From Parvularculaceae bacterium (GTDB lineage Bacteria > Pseudomonadota > Alphaproteobacteria > Caulobacterales > Parvularculaceae), in the NCBI GenBank assembly GCA_028284065.1, contig JANQSJ010000007.1, positions 470,414-534,413 of the forward strand: DNA of 64,000 bases, in the 5' to 3' direction. A program made the position numbers and the translations under genes. Shown here in pieces: positions 29,380 to 38,749 of this stretch (positions are counted from its first letter, which is position 1; each line of letters opens with the position of its first letter). The notes under the pieces were generated by a model that made no database searches, had not been told where the DNA came from, and saw nothing but the letters and a program-made list of their open reading frames with translations.

Positions 29380-30177
29380 CTAGCCGCCGTCCTCAGACTT
29401 TCGCGGCGCGGCGGCTGTGCCGGCCGTCAGCCCGCCGTCGATCACAACTTCCGCCCCCGTCATGTAAGCGGCCTCACTGGAGGCCAGCATGACGGCGACG
29501 GCGGCGACTTCCTCCACGGTTCCAAACCGGCGCAGGGGCGTATCGGCGACAAATGCCGCCATGCGCGCCGCGCGATCTGAGCCGGCGCCCAGCATCGGCT
29601 CCCACATGGGCGTCAGGATCGCCGCCGGGCTGATGACATTGCATCGGACACTGAGGCCTTGCTCGGCGCAATAGAGCGCCACCGACTTCGTCAGATTGCG
29701 GACCGCCGCCTTTGATGCCGCATAGGCCGAGGCGGCCGGGACGCCAACCATGCCGGAGCGCGAGGCGATGTTGACGATCGCGCCCTCGCCTTTCGCACGC
29801 ATGGCGCGGATCGCATAGCGGCAGCCAAGAAACGCCCCGTCGAGATTGACGCGATGGACATCCCGCCAAGCATCGAGGGTGGCGTTCTCAGGATCATGGG
29901 CGGTGTCGGGGTCGTCGAAACCTGTGATCCCGGCATTGTTGACGACGACGTCGACTTCCGGATGCGCGGCCGCCAACGCGGCCCAGTCTTCTTCTTCCGC
30001 GACGTCGAGCCGCCTGTGCTGCATGCCAAGGCCATCAGCCATTTCGGCCACGATCGCCTCGTCCTTGTCAGTTAAAAGAACGCGGGCGCCTTCCGCCGCG
30101 AAGGCGGCGGAGATCGCCGCGCCGATGCCGCGGCCCGCGCCCGAGACGACGCAGAACTTTCCGTCAAGTCTTTTCAT
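29380..30177 (-). CDS. Short-chain dehydrogenase/reductase (classical SDR)
   Basis: 265 residues. The cofactor motif is [12 protein letters not shown] near the N terminus, then VNNAGIT, the catalytic Ser in [10 protein letters not shown], and YAASK with Tyr and Lys. The C-terminal part ends [13 protein letters not shown]. Asp after beta2 (LLTDKDE) suggests NAD preference. Convergent with the VOC gene. An alcohol or hydroxysteroid-type substrate is possible but unproven. Confidence 0.9.
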   Translation of the reverse strand: MKRLDGKFCVVSGAGRGIGAAISAAFAAEGARVLLTDKDEAIVAEMADGLGMQHRRLDVAEEEDWAALAAAHPEVDVVVNNAGITGFDDPDTAHDPENATLDAWRDVHRVNLDGAFLGCRYAIRAMRAKGEGAIVNIASRSGMVGVPAASAYAASKAAVRNLTKSVALYCAEQGLSVRCNVISPAAILTPMWEPMLGAGSDRAARMAAFVADTPLRRFGTVEEVAAVAVMLASSEAAYMTGAEVVIDGGLTAGTAAAPRKSEDGG

Positions 30178-30285
30178 AAGGGGTCTTCCAGAAACGAGAA
30201 TGCGCGGCGGAGACGCGCCTCCGCCATGGGAACAATTGTTCAGCTTTCAGAGCTTACTTGTTCACCGATCTCTCTCCTGAAGACC

Positions 30286-31119
30286 CTAATTGGCTGGCCA
30301 GAACGGCGCGCCCGAAAGAGCCTGATAGAAGAGGCCCGCGGCGAGCGCAAGCTGCGCCACGCCCGCAGCAATCACCGCCGCCCGGGCCGGCCCGCCAAAC
30401 CGGTCAAACATGTATCCTATGATCGGCAAGGTCTGCATCACATGCAGCGTCACGAAATGCGCAGGCCGCAGGTCGCCAACCTCTCGCGACCAGGCGAAGA
30501 AAGGAATTTCCGCGCCGCCTGGCGGGTGCTCGCCGACCCAGCGCGATCCGCTGATGGACATATAGCCTGCGAACGCGATGGTCGACAGCGCGGCGATGGT
30601 CAGGCCAAGGATCGTTCCAAGCCGCAAGCCGGGTAACTCGCGCTGGCCCTTACGCCAGATCTGAATAGCCATTACGATCGCCACAATGACGAGCAGCAAC
30701 GCCCCGACGCCCATCAGGCTGTACATCAGAGCTTCGATCTCAGTCTCATAGTTGAAATGCGACTTTCGCCCCCGCGCGGCCTGGATGTGCATATAGACCT
30801 GCTCCAGCACCATCGACCCAACGGCGAGATAGGCGAACAGGCCCAATGTCGGTCCGGCGCGCACGGGCCGTGGCAATTGCTGCGCGAGGATCGCCAGCGT
30901 CATGAAATGGACGACCATCGAGACATTGAACTTTTGCGGCTTCAGCCAGACGGAGACGCCATCGAGGGTGCGCGTATCAATAAGCCAAGGAGGTACCGTG
31001 ACGACGAAAAGCGCGAACGTAAAAAGGGCGGAGGAAACGAACGCTCGCGTGACGGGATCATCATCGAGAAAGTAGAAGACCGAACGGCGCGTGCGCCTTG
31101 CGTCGAGAAACCCGCTCAT
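30286..31119 (-). CDS. Polytopic membrane protein of unknown function
   Basis: 277 residues with about seven hydrophobic spans, for example SALFTFALFVVTVPPWLI, LGLFAYLAVGSMVLEQVY, MGVGALLLVIVAIVMAIQ and LGLTIAALSTIAFAGYM. Conserved-looking polar residues sit near spans (KPQKFNVSMVVHF; FNYETEIEALMYS; PAHFVTLHVMQ), with several His/Glu that might bind a cofactor. The ATG at 31119 overlaps the stop of the upstream ABA4-like gene by 4 bases, so it is read as the second gene of a coupled pair. No family name is recognised. Confidence 0.75.
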   Translation of the reverse strand: MSGFLDARRTRRSVFYFLDDDPVTRAFVSSALFTFALFVVTVPPWLIDTRTLDGVSVWLKPQKFNVSMVVHFMTLAILAQQLPRPVRAGPTLGLFAYLAVGSMVLEQVYMHIQAARGRKSHFNYETEIEALMYSLMGVGALLLVIVAIVMAIQIWRKGQRELPGLRLGTILGLTIAALSTIAFAGYMSISGSRWVGEHPPGGAEIPFFAWSREVGDLRPAHFVTLHVMQTLPIIGYMFDRFGGPARAAVIAAGVAQLALAAGLFYQALSGAPFWPAN

Positions 31120-31568
31120 GCGTCCTTCTCCCGCCAATAGAACGCCCGGATACAGAGGAAAATCACGAGGCCGACAGGCCCCAGCATGAACGTCGCCACC
31201 AGGATCGGCGCCTGGATAAGCCGCGGCAAGCCGATTTCGTCCGCGCGCCGCGCAATCCATGCGCCGATGAAGAGATCAAACGCCAGATAGTGAAGCCACC
31301 CGCCGGTGAGCGCGGCGTCATCCTGAAAAAGCGTGCGGACATCTTCGATGGAGCCGAAACCGCCGTCCCCTGAAAAAATCCTCGGCAGGATCATCGCGGC
31401 GTAAAGAAGCCCGAGCGCAAACGGGATGACGTACTGCGGTATGGCGAACAGCAGGGCGAAGCGGCGCGGAAGGAAGATGAGGACGATCCAGCCGACAAGC
31501 GCGGCTGAGCTGCCGGCGCTGAATACGGCGGCTGGCTCAAAAAACCGCATTAAGTCCATGTCGCCCAC
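31116..31568 (-). CDS. ABA4-like (DUF4281) membrane protein
   Basis: 150 residues, four membrane spans. GGWLHYLAFDLFIGAWIARRA and GLPRLIQAPILVATFMLGPVGLVIFL match the ABA4-like/DUF4281 family; the plant member is needed for neoxanthin synthesis, while bacterial roles are unknown. First gene of a translationally coupled pair with the seven-span protein that follows. No carotenoid genes are present in the window. Confidence 0.83.
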   Translation of the reverse strand: MGDMDLMRFFEPAAVFSAGSSAALVGWIVLIFLPRRFALLFAIPQYVIPFALGLLYAAMILPRIFSGDGGFGSIEDVRTLFQDDAALTGGWLHYLAFDLFIGAWIARRADEIGLPRLIQAPILVATFMLGPVGLVIFLCIRAFYWREKDA

Positions 31569-31682
31569 CCCTTCCCGAGAAAAGAGCTTGGAGCCTAAGT
31601 CGCGTCCAACGCAATGCGGAATTCGACGGACCGTGCGATCTGTCGTCTGATCTGTTGTACGGCCGCGACAGGCGACGCGCTC

Positions 31683-32345
31683 CTACCGCTCGACGGAGAA
31701 GTCGCCCTCGCGCAGGCCCCTGGCGTCCTTGTAGAACTCCCGAATGAGGGGAAAGTCCGCCTCGTAATCGCCGCTTGGCGTGACGAGCGCGGCGAGACGG
31801 ATCGTCCGCGTCCCATAGTCGAGAACGCTTAGAAGGAGGGGCACGCCCGCTTCGCGCGCAATGTGGTAGAAACCGCTCTTCCAGGCGCGGGTCTTGGCGC
31901 GCGTGCCTTCCGGCGGGACGGCGAGGATAAGGTCCTCGCGCACTGCGAATTCATCCGCCATCTGGCGCACGATGTCATTGTTCGCGGACCGATCGATCGG
32001 CACGCAGCCGAGCCAGCTGACAAACCCGCCGAGCGGGCCTTCTGTCAGCTCCTTCTTCCCCATCCAGCGCAATTTGACGCGGAAATAGCCGGCCGCGGCC
32101 AGCATGTAGACGCCGTCCATGTTTGACGTGTGCGGCGCAGCGATGACGACGAGCCTGCGGTCCGGGGGCCAGTCCCCTTCGATGCGCCAGCCGGCGAGCC
32201 GGAGGAAGACCCCGCAAAACGCGCTCCAGACGGCGGCGACGGCGCCGCCGGCATTGCGGGGACGTGCGGTCGCGGGATCAATGGGCGCTATATCAGGCGC
32301 GGTTGCGCCGGCCTTCAGAACCGGCGGCGGCGTATCAAGAGACAT
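31683..32345 (-). CDS. 1-acyl-glycerol-3-phosphate acyltransferase family protein (PlsC-like)
   Basis: 220 residues. The catalytic HX4D motif is His72-TSNM-Asp77, and the acyl-acceptor motif VPPEGTRAKTRAWKSGFYHIA lies near residue 145. It resembles the compact LPLAT members that acylate lysophospholipids at the inner membrane. The hydrophobic segment before the motif is short (AVWSAFCGVFLRLAGW). Divergent from the enoyl-CoA hydratase-like gene. Confidence 0.87.
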   Translation of the reverse strand: MSLDTPPPVLKAGATAPDIAPIDPATARPRNAGGAVAAVWSAFCGVFLRLAGWRIEGDWPPDRRLVVIAAPHTSNMDGVYMLAAAGYFRVKLRWMGKKELTEGPLGGFVSWLGCVPIDRSANNDIVRQMADEFAVREDLILAVPPEGTRAKTRAWKSGFYHIAREAGVPLLLSVLDYGTRTIRLAALVTPSGDYEADFPLIREFYKDARGLREGDFSVER

Positions 32346-32490
32346 GCGGCCGCTTGTGCGGCATTGATCGGCTGCGCGCCAGCTAATTCACCAGCGCGAG
32401 CCGGCGCGCGCGCTTTAGGCCGGGCTCCGCCCAATGGAACGCCTGCGATCGGGACTTGCGCGACCGACGCCGGAAGAGGACCGTTCGTCC

Positions 32491-33279
32491 ATGGCGAATA
32501 CGGTTCAACTGGAGAAAATCGGGCGCTCGCTCATCGTGACAATCAACCGGCCCGACCGACGCAATGCGGTCGACCGGCAGACGGCGGACGCCCTCGCCAA
32601 GGCGTTTCTCGACTTCGATGCGGACGATACGCTCAGCGTCGCCGTTCTGACCGGGGCCGGCGGCTATTTCTGCGCCGGGGCCGACCTCCACGCCATCGCA
32701 GAAGGGAATGGCAATCGCATCGAGCCGCCCGAGGGAGCGGACGAACCGACCGGGCCGATGGGTCCCACGCGCCTTGAGCTATCGAAGCCGGTGATCGCCG
32801 CGGTGGAGGGACCAGCGGTCGCCGGTGGCCTTGAACTGGCGCTGTGGTGCGACTTGCGCGTCGCGGCGCGCGACTCAGTCTTCGGCGTCTATTGCCGACG
32901 CTTCGGCGTGCCCCTGATCGATGGCGGCACGGTGCGGCTGCCGCGGCTCATCGGGGCCTCGCGCGCAAGCGATATGATCCTTACCGGCCGCGGCGTCGGA
33001 GCGGAGGAAGCGCACGCCTGGGGCCTCGCCAACCGGCTTGCCGACCCGGGCGGCGCGCTCGCGGCCGCCATCTCGTTGGCCGAAGAGCTGGCCGCCCTGC
33101 CCCAGGGCTGCCTGCGCAACGATCGCCGCTCAAGCCTCGAGCAATGGTCCCTTTCGGAAGCCGGCGCCCTCGCCCGCGAATTCGACTATGGCCTGAAAAC
33201 GCTTTCCTCAGGCGAGACCGCCGACGGCGCCGGCGCGTTCGTCAAAGGCGCAGGCCGCGGCGGCGGCAAACGGAACTGA
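32491..33279 (+). CDS. Enoyl-CoA hydratase/isomerase family protein
   Basis: 262 residues from the ATG at 32491. Crotonase fold: INRPDRRNAVDRQTADAL, the oxyanion-hole turn AGADLHAIAEG, and AVEGPAVAGGLELALWCDLRVAA with the second oxyanion Gly. Downstream, RFGVPLIDGGTVRLPRLIG shows Asp instead of the usual catalytic Glu (often GVPLxxGGT..L..). Likely acts on an acyl-CoA thioester; the exact reaction is open. It ends about 70 bases before parE on the same strand. Confidence 0.88.
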   Translation: MANTVQLEKIGRSLIVTINRPDRRNAVDRQTADALAKAFLDFDADDTLSVAVLTGAGGYFCAGADLHAIAEGNGNRIEPPEGADEPTGPMGPTRLELSKPVIAAVEGPAVAGGLELALWCDLRVAARDSVFGVYCRRFGVPLIDGGTVRLPRLIGASRASDMILTGRGVGAEEAHAWGLANRLADPGGALAAAISLAEELAALPQGCLRNDRRSSLEQWSLSEAGALAREFDYGLKTLSSGETADGAGAFVKGAGRGGGKRN

Positions 33280-33350
33280 AAGAACGCCACTTTCCGCGAG
33301 ACGCGAAAACACGCTAGACCCTGCCTCCCCAAGGCGATGAAGGGACAGGC

Positions 33351-35339
33351 ATGGCGCGGCGCGCGGCGGCCAAGAAGGCCGACTTATTCGACGACGATTA
33401 TTCCGCCAAGGACATTGAGGTCCTTGAGGGATTGGAGCCCGTGCGCAAGCGGCCGGGCATGTATATCGGCGGCACCGACGAGCGCGCGCTGCATCACCTT
33501 TTCGCTGAGGTGCTCGACAATTCCATGGACGAGGCCGTGGCGGGCCATGCGAGCCGCATCGAAATCGAGCTTGAAGACAACGGCTATCTTACCGTTTCCG
33601 ACAATGGCCGCGGCGTTCCCGTCGACCCGCACCCGAAATTCAAGAAGAAATCCGCCCTCGAAGTGATCATGACGACGCTGCACGCCGGCGGCAAATTCGA
33701 AGGCAAGGCGTATCAGACGTCAGGCGGCCTCCATGGCGTCGGCGTGTCGGTCGTGAACGCGCTCTCTGACGACCTGACCGTGGAAGTCGCGCGCGCGAAG
33801 ACCATGTGGCGGCAGACCTACTCCAAGGGCCTGCCGACGTCGAAGCTCGTCAAGGTCGGTCCGGCGCCTAACAAGCGCGGCACAAGCGTCACGTTTCATC
33901 CGGACCCGGAAATCTTCGGCAAGAAAGCCGCGTTCAAGCCGGCGCGGCTTTTCAAGATGGCGCGCTCAAAGGCGTATCTCTTCGGCGGCGTTGAAATCCG
34001 CTGGAAGTGCGCGCCGAATGTCATCAAGGACGATACGCCCGCAGAAGCGATCCTCAAATTCGAGCGCGGACTTTCCGACTATCTCGTCAGCCTCACCGAG
34101 GGCAAATCGCTCGTCGTCGACGAGATGTTCGCCGGCAAGGTGGAGCGAAAGGAAACGCAAGGCCACGGCAATGTTGAATGGGCGGTCGTCTGGGGCGCAG
34201 CCGGCTTCGGTGAAGCGGACGGCTTCGTCAATTCCTATTGCAACACTATTCCTACTCCGGAAGGCGGCACGCACGAGTCGGGCCTTCGCGGCGCGCTGTC
34301 AAAGGGCCTGCGCGGCTACGCCGAACTCGCCGGCCACAAGAAAGCGAACGTCATCACCGCCGAAGACGTGATGGGTTCGGCCGGCGCGCTCATGTCCATA
34401 TTCGTGCGCAACCCGGAGTTTCAGGGCCAGACCAAGGACAAGCTCGCCACGGCCGAAGCGACAAAGCTCGCTGAAAACGCGATCCGCCCCGCATTCGACC
34501 ACTATCTCGCCTCTAACCCAAAACAGGCGGACGCGCTTGTCGAGTGGGTCGTGGAGCGCGCCGAGGAGCGCCAGCGTCGGCGTCGCGAAAAAGACGTCGC
34601 GCGACAGGCGGCGACGCGAAAACTCCGGCTGCCGGGCAAGCTCGCGGACTGCACCCAGAAAGACCGTACGGGAACCGAGATCTTCCTCGTCGAAGGCGAC
34701 TCCGCCGGCGGCTCCGCAAAACAGGCGCGCGACCGCGCGACGCAGGCGATCCTCCCCTTGCGGGGCAAGATCCTGAACGTCGCCTCCGCGACCCGCGACA
34801 AGATCACCGCAAACCAGGAGGTCACGGACATCGCGCTCGCCCTCGGGGTTGGGCTGGGGAGCCGCTTCGACCTGGACGATCTGCGCTACGAAAAGATCAT
34901 CATCATGACGGACGCCGACGTCGACGGCGCCCACATCGCGGCGCTCCTCATCACCTTCTTCCATCGCGAAATGCCGGAGCTCGTCAAAGCGGGCCGGCTA
35001 TACCTCGCCCAACCGCCTCTCTTCAGGCTCTCCGCAGGCGGAAAGACAGTCTACGCCATGGACGATGAGGCGCGCGAAGCAAAGCTGAAAGCGGAGTTCA
35101 AGTCGAACCAGAAAGTCGACGTCTCGCGCTTCAAGGGCCTCGGCGAGATGAACCCTGGCCAGCTCAAAGAAACGACCATGAACCCTGCGACGCGCTCGCT
35201 CGCCCGCGTGATCATCGCCGAAGACCGGGCGGAGGACGCGACCGATCTTGTCGACCGCCTGATGGGCAAGAAGGCCGAAGCGCGCTTCCAGTTCATCCAG
35301 GAAAACGCCGAGTTCGCCCAGGACGAGCTGGACATCTAA
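33351..35339 (+). CDS. parE: DNA topoisomerase IV subunit B
   Basis: 662 residues. GHKL ATPase domain: EVLDNSMDEAVAGHA and GRGVPVDPHPK, then GGLHGVGVSVVNALS. The TOPRIM region has EGDSAGGSAKQARDR and TDADVDGAHI. The length without the long GyrB insertion and the QARDRATQAILPLRGKILN sequence favour ParE over GyrB. With ParC it decatenates daughter chromosomes. Short leader to the crotonase gene; mtfA follows 36 bases later, so co-transcription is likely. Confidence 0.95.
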   Translation: MARRAAAKKADLFDDDYSAKDIEVLEGLEPVRKRPGMYIGGTDERALHHLFAEVLDNSMDEAVAGHASRIEIELEDNGYLTVSDNGRGVPVDPHPKFKKKSALEVIMTTLHAGGKFEGKAYQTSGGLHGVGVSVVNALSDDLTVEVARAKTMWRQTYSKGLPTSKLVKVGPAPNKRGTSVTFHPDPEIFGKKAAFKPARLFKMARSKAYLFGGVEIRWKCAPNVIKDDTPAEAILKFERGLSDYLVSLTEGKSLVVDEMFAGKVERKETQGHGNVEWAVVWGAAGFGEADGFVNSYCNTIPTPEGGTHESGLRGALSKGLRGYAELAGHKKANVITAEDVMGSAGALMSIFVRNPEFQGQTKDKLATAEATKLAENAIRPAFDHYLASNPKQADALVEWVVERAEERQRRRREKDVARQAATRKLRLPGKLADCTQKDRTGTEIFLVEGDSAGGSAKQARDRATQAILPLRGKILNVASATRDKITANQEVTDIALALGVGLGSRFDLDDLRYEKIIIMTDADVDGAHIAALLITFFHREMPELVKAGRLYLAQPPLFRLSAGGKTVYAMDDEAREAKLKAEFKSNQKVDVSRFKGLGEMNPGQLKETTMNPATRSLARVIIAEDRAEDATDLVDRLMGKKAEARFQFIQENAEFAQDELDI

Positions 35340-35375
35340 GTCAAGCGCTACAAAGCGCGGTCGAAGGAAACGCAA

Positions 35376-36200
35376 TTGAGGCCGGGCGCCCTTATTCTTC
35401 TTGCGCTTCTCGCCCTCGCCGCCATCCTCTGGGTCGGGTTGCGGCTGCGCCGCAATGCGCGTCGCAAACGCCTAAGGCAAACGCCGTTAGCGCCTGACTT
35501 AAAAACAGTTTTGGCGCATGACTTTCCAACCTACTCGAGGCTGCCGAACGACATGCGCGCGCGCCTCGACGGCCTCGTCAATCAGTTCCTTGACGAAGTT
35601 CGGATCGTCGGCGCGGAGGACCTAAAGGTGACGGACGGGATGCGCGCCATCATCGCCGCGCAGGCGTGCCTTCTCATCGTGAACCGTCCCGCGGTCTGGT
35701 ACGATCATCTCTCGACGATATACGTCTATCCGTCAGGGTACGTTGCGAAACAAGTGTCCCGCGACGGCCTTATCGTCAGCGAACGCCGCTCCCACCGCCT
35801 CGGGGAGTCCTGGTTCCGCGGGCCGCTTGTTCTCTCGTGGCGCGATGCGGCCGACGGCGCCGCAAATGATCGCGATGGCCGCAATGTCGTCTATCACGAG
35901 TTCGCCCACCGCCTTGACGGCCGCAGCGGCGCGATGGACGGCGCGCCGCTAACCGGCGACGAAACGCAGGCGAACGCATGGGCGCGCGCCATGCAGCCGC
36001 GATTTGCCCGCCACCAGGCGGACGTCGAAGCCGGCGCGGCGACGTTCCTTGACCCTTACGGCGCGACGAACCCGGCGGAGTTCTTCGCTGTCGCTGTGGA
36101 AGCGTTCATTGAACGCGCCGCGGCGTTTCGAGCGGAAGACCCTGAACTCTATGCGTTGTTTGAACGGCAGTTGCAGTTAAGCCCGCACGAGTGGGACTAG
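35376..36200 (+). CDS. mtfA: MtfA family zinc-dependent peptidase
   Basis: 274 residues, starting with TTG after an AAGGAAA site. An N-terminal hydrophobic stretch (LILLALLALAAILWVGL) suggests a membrane anchor, which E. coli MtfA lacks. The zinc motif is NVVYHEFAHRLD, with the second-shell Glu in NPAEFFAVAVEAFIE. MtfA-type proteins are aminopeptidase-like and in enterobacteria titrate the Mlc repressor. The Mlc link is not tested here. Its stop codon lies within the first bases of a 106-bp dispersed repeat. Confidence 0.9.
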   Translation: MRPGALILLALLALAAILWVGLRLRRNARRKRLRQTPLAPDLKTVLAHDFPTYSRLPNDMRARLDGLVNQFLDEVRIVGAEDLKVTDGMRAIIAAQACLLIVNRPAVWYDHLSTIYVYPSGYVAKQVSRDGLIVSERRSHRLGESWFRGPLVLSWRDAADGAANDRDGRNVVYHEFAHRLDGRSGAMDGAPLTGDETQANAWARAMQPRFARHQADVEAGAATFLDPYGATNPAEFFAVAVEAFIERAAAFRAEDPELYALFERQLQLSPHEWD

Positions 36201-36302
36201 AGCCTTCTGCGTTCGGATTGAATCACCCAGAAGGCTCTAAGTTATTGATTTCGCGTCGGGCGACGTCAAACCGGCAATCCACTTTGACTGCCCGACGCTC
36301 TA
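36197..36302 (+). repeat. Dispersed 106-bp MITE/REP-like element, copy 1
   Basis: Begins CTAGAGCC and ends GCTCTA, so the outer ends TAGAGC/GCTCTA are inverted. Inside are two hairpins: AGAGCCTTCTG (36199-36209) with CAGAAGGCTCT (36228-36238), and GTCGGGC...GTCAAA (36255-36270) with TTTGAC..GCCCGAC (36283-36296). A second copy at 63869-63974 in the same orientation differs at only 5 positions. It fills the gap between the convergent mtfA and subtilase genes and could act as a two-way terminator. Confidence 0.85.
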
Positions 36303-36304
36303 AA

Positions 36305-38749
36305 CTAAAACCGGCCCGACGCGCGCAGGAGCGCCGCAGCGGCGTTTTCAGCCGTACCCTGAGCAGGGCCGGGGCGCGCATTCAATTGATACAGCAAACC
36401 CGCCTCGAACGACGCGCCGCCAAAGCCGAAAAGCCTGTAGGCGCCTTCAAAGTCGAGCCGCCGCGGCGCCGCTCCAAAAGCGAAGCGCTGATCCGCGAAG
36501 TCAAACCGCTCCGTAAAGGGATCATAGGCGACGGGCGCCGAGAGGTTGACGCCGCCGCCCTCAACCCTCAACGGCTGAAGGATGGACAGCGCAAGCGCGT
36601 CGCCTTCGCGGAACGCGCCGCGCCGATAGAGCGATGCGGCGAACTGCGTCGAGATGAGTCGGTCGAAAGCGCCGGCGAAGCCATCGCCGGCCGCTGCGAC
36701 ATCGCTGACGCCGACGGATGCGTTCAGGTAGGCGCGCCAGCCGCCTGCAAGGCCGACATCCGCCCGCGCCGACTGGTAGGTCGTGAGGCTCTCCGCCACG
36801 CCGCCGAGGGCGCCGCCAAATGCCGCGCCGAAGATCGCGCCTTCTTCCGCTCTTACGCCAACGTCGAGCGAGAATTGGTCCGAACCGGACGCAAACGACG
36901 CCCCGACGCGCATGTTAGAGACGCGCCGCGGCGCGCCAACAGCATCAAAGCGAAATGGATCGTAGTCTGAATCGTCTGGCGACGAGGTCGCGGCGAACGC
37001 GTTGATGTGCGCTTCACCCACCTGGAAAGAGAAGGCGCTCGCGATGTCGGCGCTGGCGAAGGCGAGATAGGGATCGTCAAATCCGTCCGCCGTCAGCGAC
37101 AGCCGGCCAATTTCTCCATTGAAAGGCCGCAGGCCTCCAAATCCGTCGAGTTCGCGTGGCGTAAAGCCCTGCGCCATCGTGAATTCGGCGCGATCAAAAA
37201 GCCGATGCGTCGCCGCGAAGCGTAATGCGGGATCGCGCAGTTGCGCCGCTTCGCCGGAGACGGGGTCGCTATCGGCGACGCTTGGCGCGCGGAGCGATGC
37301 GGCCGCATCCCCGATCGCCAGATTTAGGTCATCGAGGCGAACCCGCACAGACGCCCCGCCAATCTGCGCATGGCCGGCCCGCGTCGTCATGTCAGCCGGC
37401 ATGAAGCCCTGAAGACGCGCCGCGCCGTCCGCATTGAGCGTCAGCGCCGTCGACAGCGGCGCAGCGAAGTCGCGGCCAAAACTGTCCAGAAACACGTACT
37501 CGCCAGCGGGCGCGAGCGAGGCCCCGAATGCGGGCGAAGACAACGCCGGCGCGGCCGAAAGCGACACGGCGAGGCCGCTCGCCGTCGACGTCCCCAAGGC
37601 GCCGGACGGCGCGAGCGCCGCCTCAATGTTGAGGAGGCCATGGCCATAAATCACGTCGACGCCGGGCGCGCCGAGATCAGTCGCCGTCGTCAGCAGGATC
37701 TGCACGACGTCCTGCGCGCTGAGCGCCGGCCAGACCGATCTGACGAGCGCCGCCGCGCCGGCGATGATCGGCGTTGACGCGCTTGTGCCGCTGAAGAAGT
37801 CGATTGAGTTCGGCGGCGCGTCTTGCTGCGGCACGACGAATAATTCGCCAGGGGCGGTAATGAAGAAATTCCGTCCGTCTCCAGCGCGATTCGAGAAACT
37901 AGAAATCTCGTTATTGTCGTCGACCGAACCCGCGATGATCACCGTTCCGTTCGCCTGCGGATCGATCGCTGCAAGCGCGGACGCCTCTGGATCGTCGACG
38001 CCTTCATTGCCGGCGGCGATGACGGTGACAATATCGCTCGTCGAAGATCGGCTAAAGAACGACCGGAACGTCGATCGCGCCGCCGGCTCATTCGAACCGA
38101 GCGACAGGTTCAGGACGTCGGCGCCGAGATTGCCCGACCGGATGATCCCTTCCCGAATGGCTTCCCCGAGAATGACCAGATCCTCAGGCCCGTCATCATC
38201 GCCACGGAAAATGAGAAGCTCCGCCTCCGGCGCGACGCCGTGCATGCCGGTCTCGTCGCGCGCCGCGCCGATGATCGCGGCGATCGCGCCGCCATGGCCG
38301 TCTTGGTCGTCGAGTGTCGAAGGTCCCGTGCGCTCGGACGGCGGGACGAGGTCCACGCTGTTCGGATTGATCCGGTTGTTAAACTCATTGGAGCTCGTGT
38401 CGTAGCCGGTGTCGATAATCGAGACGAGGGCGCCAGCGCCGAAGACGCCTGCCTCGTAGGCGGGCAAGGCGTTTATCTGTCCGAATGCTTGCGCGTTAAG
38501 CTGAAACTCAGCGCCGTTGGCCGGAATGCTCGGCGGGGCCGGCGCGGGAGGCGGCGGGGCCGGCGCAGGCGCGGGCGCAGGCGGCGGCGGAGTGACGGAG
38601 GGGGCGCTCGACCCGCCGCCGCCGCTGCAGGCCGCCGCCAGCAGCGCGCACGCGGCGACGCCCGCAGCGCCCCGCGCAGACCCGTCCGAAACTCTCTTGA
38701 AGGCCGCCCTCGTCGCCTTCAGAAACGCAAAACCAATAAACGCCGCCAT
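36305..38749 (-). CDS. Exported S8 (subtilisin-family) serine protease, probable autotransporter-type lipoprotein
   Basis: 814 residues from the ATG at 38749; the frame also stays open further upstream. A lipobox-like ALLAAAC puts the lipidated Cys at 41, followed by Gly- and Pro/Ala-rich linker PPPPAPAPAPAPPPPAP. The catalytic domain has Asp113 (SIIDTGYDTS), His152 (DDQDGHGGAIAA), the Asn region AAGNEGV and Ser323 (FSGTSASTP). The last 400 residues are beta-rich without catalytic motifs and end ...ASGRF with a terminal Phe, as in outer-membrane barrels. Probably displayed or secreted at the cell surface. Convergent with mtfA over a repeat. Confidence 0.88.
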   Translation of the reverse strand: MAAFIGFAFLKATRAAFKRVSDGSARGAAGVAACALLAAACSGGGGSSAPSVTPPPPAPAPAPAPPPPAPAPPSIPANGAEFQLNAQAFGQINALPAYEAGVFGAGALVSIIDTGYDTSSNEFNNRINPNSVDLVPPSERTGPSTLDDQDGHGGAIAAIIGAARDETGMHGVAPEAELLIFRGDDDGPEDLVILGEAIREGIIRSGNLGADVLNLSLGSNEPAARSTFRSFFSRSSTSDIVTVIAAGNEGVDDPEASALAAIDPQANGTVIIAGSVDDNNEISSFSNRAGDGRNFFITAPGELFVVPQQDAPPNSIDFFSGTSASTPIIAGAAALVRSVWPALSAQDVVQILLTTATDLGAPGVDVIYGHGLLNIEAALAPSGALGTSTASGLAVSLSAAPALSSPAFGASLAPAGEYVFLDSFGRDFAAPLSTALTLNADGAARLQGFMPADMTTRAGHAQIGGASVRVRLDDLNLAIGDAAASLRAPSVADSDPVSGEAAQLRDPALRFAATHRLFDRAEFTMAQGFTPRELDGFGGLRPFNGEIGRLSLTADGFDDPYLAFASADIASAFSFQVGEAHINAFAATSSPDDSDYDPFRFDAVGAPRRVSNMRVGASFASGSDQFSLDVGVRAEEGAIFGAAFGGALGGVAESLTTYQSARADVGLAGGWRAYLNASVGVSDVAAAGDGFAGAFDRLISTQFAASLYRRGAFREGDALALSILQPLRVEGGGVNLSAPVAYDPFTERFDFADQRFAFGAAPRRLDFEGAYRLFGFGGASFEAGLLYQLNARPGPAQGTAENAAAALLRASGRF

